In this document: positions 30,608 to 34,917 of the stretch, piece after piece
Numbering within the stretch: position 1 is the stretch's first letter
How the letters are laid out: each line of letters opens with the position of its first letter
From: a virus
Virus record (IMG/VR): IMGVR_UViG_3300003877_000007
Location: 1 to 34,917 of that record
Direction: 5' to 3' (one strand)
DNA length: 34,917 bases
Translations under genes and position numbers: made by a program
Notes under the pieces: generated by a model
Databases searched by the model: none
Told to the model about the DNA's origin: nothing
Seen by the model: the letters and a program-made list of their open reading frames with translations, nothing else

Positions 30608-30778
30608 TTAACGCCCATAGCAATACTGCATTGCAATTAAGGTTTCAAGCTTTTTATTTGCTTCTTTAAATGTCTTGAATTTCGTCTCGTTAACAATGCT
30701 ACCGTCTGGCCGTTCGACATAAAAAAAAGATACGTCTTTATCCTTTTTTTCAATTACTTTGTATATTTCAGTGCTCAC
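30608..30778 (-). CDS. Small hypothetical protein (56 aa), GTG start
   Basis: It reads (V/M)STEIYKVIEKKDKD, then FYVERPDGSIV and a helical end (FKEANKKLETLIAMQYCYGR). The GTG start overlaps the upstream stop (GTGA), strong evidence of a real coupled gene. Lysine-rich alpha/beta protein with no known domain. Confidence 0.65.
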   Translation of the reverse strand: MSTEIYKVIEKKDKDVSFFYVERPDGSIVNETKFKTFKEANKKLETLIAMQYCYGR

Positions 30779-31017
30779 TTTAAAGCCTCAATACCATTAA
30801 ATTTTAACCAGTTTCTTAAGTTTTTGTACTTTATTCCTTTTCCCATTGGCTTTTTAACTGTTTTACTAAACGGACAAATAAGCATAGGGCCCTTGCTTGT
30901 TTCTACCCTAACTAAGTTCTTTGAGCCCATTTGCCGCAAGTTAACGGCCCCGAAAACCTCTTTTATTTCTTTTAGATTTTCTTCTGTTTGGTCGTTCATT
31001 TCAAGAGCCTTTAGCAT
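30775..31017 (-). CDS. Hypothetical operon protein (80 aa)
   Basis: A helical N-terminus (NDQTEENLKEIKEVFGAVNL) then basic strands (LVRVETSKGPMLICPFSKTV) and KGIKYKNLRNWLKF. ATG 31017 overlaps the preceding stop; ATG 30999 is an alternative. No family was recognised. Confidence 0.65.
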   Translation of the reverse strand: MLKALEMNDQTEENLKEIKEVFGAVNLRQMGSKNLVRVETSKGPMLICPFSKTVKKPMGKGIKYKNLRNWLKFNGIEALK

Positions 31018-31199
31018 TTCCCCTCCATTGTTATTTTTATCGCCTTGTCTGTTGCATTGTCTATCGCTGTCAACCGTTCTTCAGCGCTGAATATTAAATC
31101 TTCATTTGGGCTTGAGTACATTTTTACAACTTCAAACAACATTAAAAGTCGTGAGTTTTCAATCTCTAACTCTGTAATTCTTTCTTTACTTGTTTTCAT
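31011..31199 (-). CDS. Small helical protein (62 aa)
   Basis: An amphipathic, probably coiled-coil N-terminus (ERITELEIENSRLLMLFEVV) and a second helix with EERLTAIDNATDKAIKI. GGGGG precedes the ATG. It is the first gene after the operator-bearing promoter at 31220-31248, heading a block down to 28774. Confidence 0.65.
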   Translation of the reverse strand: MKTSKERITELEIENSRLLMLFEVVKMYSSPNEDLIFSAEERLTAIDNATDKAIKITMEGKC

Positions 31200-31219
31200 A
31201 TTTCCCCCTTGTTAGCTTA

Positions 31220-31248
31220 ACAATAATACATAATTTGTACTATTGCAA
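31220..31248 (-). promoter_or_regulatory. Leftward promoter with operator in its spacer
   Basis: On the minus strand, TTGCAA (31243-31248) and TATTGT (31220-31225) are 17 nt apart. The spacer contains AGTACA-N5-TGTATT (31225-31241, 11 of 12 consensus). This is the same in-spacer layout as the 5697-5724 promoter. It drives the 31199 to 28774 genes. Confidence 0.65.
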
Positions 31249-31259
31249 GTAATTAAATG

Positions 31260-31877
31260 TTATTTATTTCTTAAAAAATCAAGCGTATCATTCTTTATCA
31301 TATTTGTTTCAATTATCCGGTCTTTTAAGCTTTGTATTACCTTTTCGTCTCGATTAATTTCTATTTTTTTGCACGGCAAATCAGGATGATAAAAAAACAA
31401 ATCAGCAGAATCATAGTCGGATACAAGAAGTTGCATTTGAACCTGTGCGTAATATGACGTAGGGCATTTATTGTTAACATCTGTATAAATCAATGCCTTG
31501 GTATGATGTACCCCGCTTAAGCACTTTATTTCTAATGTTTTTTTATTATCAATAACACCATCTGGTGAAGAGCAGCACGTATTTAAATCATTAACCATGA
31601 TACCAACTTCAACAACATCAACATCATATATAAATTTATAGTAATCCCTTGCTTCTGGCTCTAATCCAGCTCCCCTGTTTGTGTGTTTATTGCCACCAAA
31701 TTCACCAGTTGATTTGCCGCAATAAATATCATTAGCAAGGTCTATTGCATAATCATTAAGTGACTCACTCTTTTTCCCTGTTGATGTTATTATCCTTTTT
31801 GCTGCTGATGCCGATGGCTTACCAAGCCGCACAGCCCACCATTCCATGGTGTACTGGTCAAAGTCATATATCTTCAT
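31260..31877 (-). CDS. YqaJ-type / lambda-exonuclease-family recombinase (205 aa)
   Basis: The N-terminal W-x-x-x-R-x-G-x-P-S-A-S block (14-24), RGAGLEPEA (68-76), SSPDG with Asp106 and LEIKC (115-119; Glu116, Lys118) are the PD-(D/E)xK residues of the YqaJ viral recombinase family. It resects double-strand DNA 5' to 3', giving 3' tails for the annealase encoded just upstream. It overlaps the ERF gene by ATGA. Full length for the family. Confidence 0.9.
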   Translation of the reverse strand: MKIYDFDQYTMEWWAVRLGKPSASAAKRIITSTGKKSESLNDYAIDLANDIYCGKSTGEFGGNKHTNRGAGLEPEARDYYKFIYDVDVVEVGIMVNDLNTCCSSPDGVIDNKKTLEIKCLSGVHHTKALIYTDVNNKCPTSYYAQVQMQLLVSDYDSADLFFYHPDLPCKKIEINRDEKVIQSLKDRIIETNMIKNDTLDFLRNK

Positions 31878-32605
31878 GATTTAACCTTATCTTTCAATGC
31901 ATTAATCATTCTGTCTGCATTTTTATCGAGTATTGAGTCAAGGTTATCGACTTTGGCAAACTTCAAAAACAAGGTTTCATCTGATTTTGTTGATTCAATT
32001 AGCGATTTAATTTCGTTTAGTTTTTTCCCTGAAATAAAGCAATCTGATAAAGATTTAGCATCATCGTCAATATTGCAAAACTGTGAAGATATTCCGGTCA
32101 CCGCTTCAAAAGTTTCTATTTTTAAATAAGTTCTCGTTGACTTTCTTTCTTGTAGCTTATTTTTTGCGCCAGACTTGTCAGGCAGGCCATTTAATTCTAC
32201 AAACTCAAAATGCCCGTCTTTATGTGTTAAAAAACAAGATACATATACAAGGTCTGGCTCATCTTTGAAATCCCACCTAGTTGTAAATCCAAATTTCGAC
32301 ATCTCCCTTGTTACTTTTGTTACTATATTTCCTATAGATGAATACGATGAATTGTACTGAGAATTAACAAGGTCTTTTACTATTTGCAAATCCACCTCTT
32401 TAAATCTCGCTAAATCCCTTGCAAAAGACTTTCTTGCCTCCTCATTGTCATACTTGATTTTAAGTTCAAGCAGCTTATCAATGTACTCAATACTGGCCCC
32501 TTGTGCAATCGCATTTTCAAGTAATCTATCCTGCAGTGTACCAACTTCATTTATTTTTTGTGTTGCAACAACTTCTGTTTTTTCGTGCTCGATTAACTCG
32601 CTCAT
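31874..32605 (-). CDS. erf: ERF-family single-strand annealing protein (243 aa)
   Basis: The core (about 45-180) includes FARDLARFKEVDLQIVKD, YSSIGNIVTKVTREMSKFGF, then LTHKDGHFEF and ERKSTRTYLKIETFEAVTGI, the order of the P22 Erf/ERF superfamily. It forms rings that anneal complementary strands, working with the YqaJ exonuclease. In P22, Erf circularises terminally redundant linear DNA on entry, which suits a headful-packaging podovirus. It overlaps both neighbours by 4 nt. Confidence 0.9.
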   Translation of the reverse strand: MSELIEHEKTEVVATQKINEVGTLQDRLLENAIAQGASIEYIDKLLELKIKYDNEEARKSFARDLARFKEVDLQIVKDLVNSQYNSSYSSIGNIVTKVTREMSKFGFTTRWDFKDEPDLVYVSCFLTHKDGHFEFVELNGLPDKSGAKNKLQERKSTRTYLKIETFEAVTGISSQFCNIDDDAKSLSDCFISGKKLNEIKSLIESTKSDETLFLKFAKVDNLDSILDKNADRMINALKDKVKS

Positions 32606-32892
32606 AGCATGCGCTCCTGACTTTCGTCATAGCCATCATCAATAGATTCAAGATTATTCATGTATTGTATAGAGTCATTTATTATATAATTTGTTACCTT
32701 GCTTAAAAGCATATTAGCGAGCTTTAAGCGCATTTTATCGGTAACCCTGATAGATGCCTCAATATCAACGATAAGCTGACCTATATCGTTGTCCTGCATT
32801 GACAAAACCTCCTTTGCCGCCTCGTTTACACTACCGGCATCAGCCATTTGTAAATTATAAAAGTCTTGTGCTTCTTTAGCATTTTTGCACAT
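32602..32892 (-). CDS. Hypothetical helical protein upstream of ERF (96 aa)
   Basis: An all-helical, acidic protein (KEAQDFYNLQMADAGSVNEA, then MRLKLANMLLSKV). GAGGGC precedes the ATG. First gene after the 32926-32953 promoter and coupled to erf. It could be a recombination accessory, but no family was identified. Confidence 0.7.
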   Translation of the reverse strand: MCKNAKEAQDFYNLQMADAGSVNEAAKEVLSMQDNDIGQLIVDIEASIRVTDKMRLKLANMLLSKVTNYIINDSIQYMNNLESIDDGYDESQERML

Positions 32893-32925
32893 TTTTTAGC
32901 CCTCTTTTTTGTTGTCGTTGTAAAG

Positions 32926-32968
32926 ACTTTAGCATGATTTTGCCTCGTGTCAATATAATAATTGTATT
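32926..32968 (-). promoter_or_regulatory. Leftward recombination-operon promoter with operator
   Basis: Reading the minus strand, the dyad AATACA-ATTAT-TATATT (plus-strand 32952-32968) abuts TTGACA (32948-32953). The spacer is 16 nt and the extended -10 is TGC-TAAAGT (-10 at 32926-32931). The geometry is identical to the rightward promoters at 1979, 3675 and 5736. It lies beside the divergent YdaS/Cro-like gene. Confidence 0.75.
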
Positions 32969-33032
32969 TATTTTATAATAGTTAACAGATATAATGTATA
33001 ATACAAAATATATGCTAACCATTGAGGCTGTG

Positions 33033-33266
33033 ATGAAAAAAGTTGATTGCAAAAAAAACAAGAGTAAAAAAATACTGGTTTCGTACTGGCAGGAGATTGG
33101 CGAAAAAGGACAGGAAAAGCTAGCCAAAAAAGTTAAGCGGAAAGTAAACTACCTAAGAACTGTATTCTTTTGCTTTAATAAGTGCAGCGCAAAAACGGCT
33201 ATAGATATAGATAAAGCTACAGCTGGCAAAATAACAAAAGAAACACTAAGACCTGATTACTTCTAA
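33033..33266 (+). CDS. YdaS/Cro-like transcriptional regulator (77 aa)
   Basis: A short helical N-terminus (SYWQEIGEKGQEKLAKKVKR) then KTAIDIDKATAGKITKETLR and PDYF. This C-terminal block is the hallmark of the YdaS/Cro family, in which 'A-x-x-I-E-x-A-T-x-G-x-V-T-x-x-x-L-R-P-D' closes the HTH. ATG 33033 with GAGG 6 nt upstream is preferred over 32994, which overlaps the promoter. It is divergent from the recombination operon and near one AATACA dyad, so it is the best candidate for the operator-binding protein. A longer CI-like partner was not found. Confidence 0.75.
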   Translation: MKKVDCKKNKSKKILVSYWQEIGEKGQEKLAKKVKRKVNYLRTVFFCFNKCSAKTAIDIDKATAGKITKETLRPDYF

Positions 33267-33271
33267 AAAAA

Positions 33272-33288
33272 GGGGCCACTATGGCCCA
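33272..33288 (+). terminator. Short hairpin after the YdaS-like gene
   Basis: GGGCC (33273-33277) pairs with GGCCC (33283-33287) around ACTAT, 6 nt past the stop and preceded by an A-tract. No T-tract follows on the plus strand. The A-tract is a T-tract for leftward transcription from the 33376-33570 gene. Confidence 0.5.
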
Positions 33289-33375
33289 TCACACATTGCA
33301 GCACTCTTTATACTCAGATTGACTAAGACCCATAGGGCGGCAATAAGCGCGTGGTTACGCCTGCTTTGCTTACTT

Positions 33376-33570
33376 TTATTTAAATAATTTTATACGCTTA
33401 TTTAGCACATTAAGTAGTTCTAGCATGATGCCTTCTTGCTCAATTAAAAGATTTTTATTTTCAGAGCTTAACGATTTAAATTCATCATTAGATTCTATAA
33501 AGCTATACAATAATTGATATTTAAGCCTCAAATCTGAGCGTTCTTTTTTTACTCTATCTTGATATGACAT
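33376..33570 (-). CDS. Conserved small phage early protein (64 aa)
   Basis: MSYQDRVKKERSDLRLKYQL, then FIESNDEFKSLSSENKNLLI and a helical MLELLNVLNKRI end. Many phages encode a helical protein with this layout (Y-x-x-R-V-x-x-E, then F-I-x-x-x-x-F-x-x-L, then L-L-x-x-Q) next to early genes; its function is unknown. ATG 33570 has AAAGGGG 6 nt upstream. A TATAAT (about 33597-33602 on the plus strand) could be its -10. Confidence 0.7.
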   Translation of the reverse strand: MSYQDRVKKERSDLRLKYQLLYSFIESNDEFKSLSSENKNLLIEQEGIMLELLNVLNKRIKLFK

Positions 33571-33639
33571 ATTTTCCCCTTTTAATTTCACCCCATTATA
33601 CACAATAAAAAAATAATATTAATATATTTAATTAATGGG

Positions 33640-33668
33640 TTGACATTAATTATTTACATTGCTATAGT
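33640..33668 (+). promoter_or_regulatory. Rightward promoter without operator
   Basis: TTGACA (33640-33645), 17-nt spacer, extended -10 TGC-TATAGT (-10 at 33663-33668). No AATACA-N5-TGTATT match is at the expected place, so this promoter should be unrepressed or controlled differently. It drives the Cys-rich gene. Confidence 0.65.
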
Positions 33669-33704
33669 TAATTTAACAAAGCGGCAAACAAAAAAGAGAA
33701 AAAC

Positions 33705-33965
33705 ATGAAAACTAAAATATTTAAAACATATACTGAGTTCTCAAATAGAGAAGACAAGTCTATAAACGGTGTAAGCCAGGAGTTTGCTAGTAGCAACCCT
33801 TGTTATGAAAACGATAATTTATCTAATACTAATTGCTGGAATTGCTTAAATTGTCTGGAGAGCAAGGATTGCACAGATTGTGTTAACTGTTTTATTTGTG
33901 ATAATTGTCTAGGTTGCCTGAATTGTTTTCGTCTTTTTGGTGGTCTGAATTTACGGAATTCATAG
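33705..33965 (+). CDS. Period-3 Cys-repeat protein, apparently truncated (86 aa)
   Basis: The N-terminus (FKTYTEFSNREDKSINGVSQ) leads to a block where Cys recurs every third residue (44, 47, 50, then 56, 59, 62, 65, 68, 71, 74; position 53 is the one gap). From memory, related phage/bacterial proteins have longer CxxC repeats and a further C-terminal domain with a DWHTC-type motif; that part is absent here. GAGAAA precedes the ATG. The repeat could bind metal or fold as a thin helix; function is unknown. Confidence 0.65.
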   Translation: MKTKIFKTYTEFSNREDKSINGVSQEFASSNPCYENDNLSNTNCWNCLNCLESKDCTDCVNCFICDNCLGCLNCFRLFGGLNLRNS

Positions 33966-34042
33966 GGCAACTATGAATAGCTTCTTGGAATTTTCTAAGA
34001 GCAAAAAATATTTATAACATAAATCGATTCTATAGGTGAATT

Positions 34043-34243
34043 ATGAAAAAAATAATACTTATTACATTAATCACAATACTTGCTTGTGGCTGTAGTTATG
34101 TTGAACAAGAAAAGTTTAATGTAAAAACAGAAAGCGGCGAAATAGTAACATTTCTATGTCCAGTTATTGACGAATCAAAGCCTAAAATGTCGTATTTCTA
34201 TAATGGTGACTGTAAAATAATAAAAGAATATAAAGTTCATTAA
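34043..34243 (+). CDS. Small lipoprotein (66 aa)
   Basis: A basic start (MKKI), hydrophobic segment (4-14) and lipobox-like ILAC-GC (Cys15 or Cys17). The mature part is about 50 residues with two further Cys (about 40, 57). Its last 25 codons and the following 20 nt are duplicated at 1-97. It is secreted to the envelope, probably the outer membrane because Asp is absent at +2. Small phage lipoproteins often act in exclusion or host-surface change, but nothing in the sequence specifies this. Confidence 0.75.
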   Translation: MKKIILITLITILACGCSYVEQEKFNVKTESGEIVTFLCPVIDESKPKMSYFYNGDCKIIKEYKVH

Positions 34244-34263
34244 AAAGGGCTAAAAATGAAAAC
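34167..34263. repeat. Direct repeat, right copy (97 nt)
   Basis: Identical to 1-97. Immediately afterwards a 13-nt deletion relative to the left copy breaks the downstream gene, then 17 nt match again before divergence. Confidence 0.95.
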
Positions 34264-34488
34264 ATTAAAACAGAAGTCGAATTATTGCATAGGCTAATTG
34301 ACGGAGGTAGATTTATACAAGATGATGGAAATGTAATACATGAAATTTATTTTGATGAAACCGAGGAGGAAAAAAACTTTAATCCATTTAAAATTGAAAC
34401 AACAAATAAACGGACTGGAAGTAAATGCAAAATTGGCTACACGCTTAAAAATAGTTATATAAAACTAGATAAATTAAAGAATGTTTGA
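34256..34488 (+). pseudogene. Frameshifted, truncated paralogue family copy C
   Basis: The expected ATG (34256) opens only a 13-codon frame. The family's N-terminal block (TEVELLHRLIDGG) lies in another frame, reached by restoring the 13 nt present in the left copy. From TTG 34285 the frame stays open to 34488, but it ends at about half the 138-141 aa family length, where chpA-like sequence begins. The middle is diverged from copies A and B. It is either a broken relic or a gene cut by the junction with host DNA. Confidence 0.65.
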
Positions 34489-34917
34489 ATTTCGTTTATT
34501 CTTCTGTCTTTACTGTCTGCTAAAGCAACATAATACAATAAATTGTTGGTAAGTTTTTTATAGGGTCTTTCTTGGTTATCATCTGAAGCAATAATCATGC
34601 GTATAGCTTGATCTAGTCTTCCTGCCAACTGTTTAACCGTAACTGATTTTTCCAGGCCTCCACTTATTAAAGCCTCAAATAAACCACCAGCAACCCAAAA
34701 CAATTGTTTCTCATCAACTGGATCAATGACTGTTTTAAGTTTATCGACAATAACTTGTATTTTCTTTAAATTTTTGTCTGTATCAACATCTTTCAACCAA
34801 TTTAACAGGCACACTTGATAGGCTGAACGGATTTTTTTCACGACTTGAATGAGCTGATTTGAGCTAAGACTAAAACTGTTAGTTAGATTTCTACTGGGAA
34901 CCCCTAAACTTAAATCT
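34455..34917 (-). pseudogene. Fragment of host ChpA/PilL-type chemotaxis kinase, truncated at phage junction
   Basis: The minus-strand frame is open across the window edge, so its start lies beyond 34917. The residues QLFWVAGGLFEALISGGLEK and LTNNLLYYVALADSK...IQTFFNL match the N-terminal FimL-like region of ChpA/PilL hybrid kinases that control type IV pili. Those proteins continue for well over 1000 residues, whereas this frame ends at SSFI-stop a few codons after FNL. The junction to phage sequence is therefore near 34470-34490. It is the only host-like gene in the window. Confidence 0.75.

Noticed and set aside
33600-33646. An AATACA-type operator at the 33640 promoter
   Set aside because: The aligned position reads TATTTA-N5-TGGGTT, too far from the consensus to count.
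33705-33965. Cys-rich repeats considered as a metallothionein or zinc finger
   Set aside because: Strict period-3 spacing and lack of His or finger spacing do not fit those families, so no function was assigned.
1-34917. CRISPR arrays, insertion sequences, rRNA, tRNA genes
   Set aside because: No regularly spaced repeats, transposase-like ORFs, or RNA gene signatures were found on either strand by reading.

Overview
The window is almost entirely one AT-rich (roughly 35-38% GC by eye) tailed phage or prophage of a Gram-negative, probably gammaproteobacterial, host. The virion genes have the P22/BPP-1 podovirus layout: small and large terminase, P22-type portal, scaffold, coat, gp4-like adaptor, gp10-like tail hub, needle/fibre-like protein, gp14-like protein, three ejection proteins, tailspike. 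The host signal comes from the right edge (34455 to beyond 34917), which reads leftward as part of a ChpA/PilL-type chemotaxis kinase of type IV pili that is cut off where phage sequence begins. No integrase, transposase, CI-type repressor with a peptidase domain, tRNA or CRISPR array was seen.

Layout. 1-5138 (+): a lipoprotein tail and paralogue-family gene, a structured non-coding stretch (770-1240), a HAD phosphatase, small early genes, a pair of replication genes (O-like C-terminal domain and P-like loader), and a coiled-coil DUF1351-like protein. 5277-5676 (-): two small membrane proteins. 5830-9185 (+): an unusual cassette with its own promoter: a paralogue-family protein, a lipoprotein, a LamG-like lectin fused to a TIM-barrel-like hydrolase, a secreted protein, and an HD-xx-Y protein. 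9481-26337 (+): virion genes. 26363-27433 (+): lysis genes, ending in a strong terminator. 27502-28188 (-): KilAC-type antirepressor. 28282-28773 (+): GTA-type 3TM holin. 28774-32892 (-): a leftward recombination/nin-like operon (ERF annealase, YqaJ exonuclease, DUF1367, Ref-like HNH, RusA). 33033-34488 (+, with one - gene): YdaS/Cro-like regulator, Cys-rich protein, lipoprotein, and a broken copy of the left-end gene.

The most informative regulatory observation is a shared 17-bp dyad, AATACA-N5-TGTATT, at six early promoters on both strands. It is either abutting the -35 (four promoters, all with a 16-nt spacer and TGn-extended -10) or inside the -35/-10 spacer (two promoters). This looks like the operator set of one phage repressor. 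A candidate regulator, the YdaS/Cro-like protein at 33033, lies next to one site.

The two ends of the window share a perfect 97-nt direct repeat (1-97 and 34167-34263), after which they diverge by a 13-nt indel into intact versus frameshifted, truncated copies of the same gene. This fits either a circular or concatemeric phage genome of about 34.17 kb whose assembly was broken at a repeat, or a tandemly duplicated cassette at a prophage end. The sequence alone does not decide.
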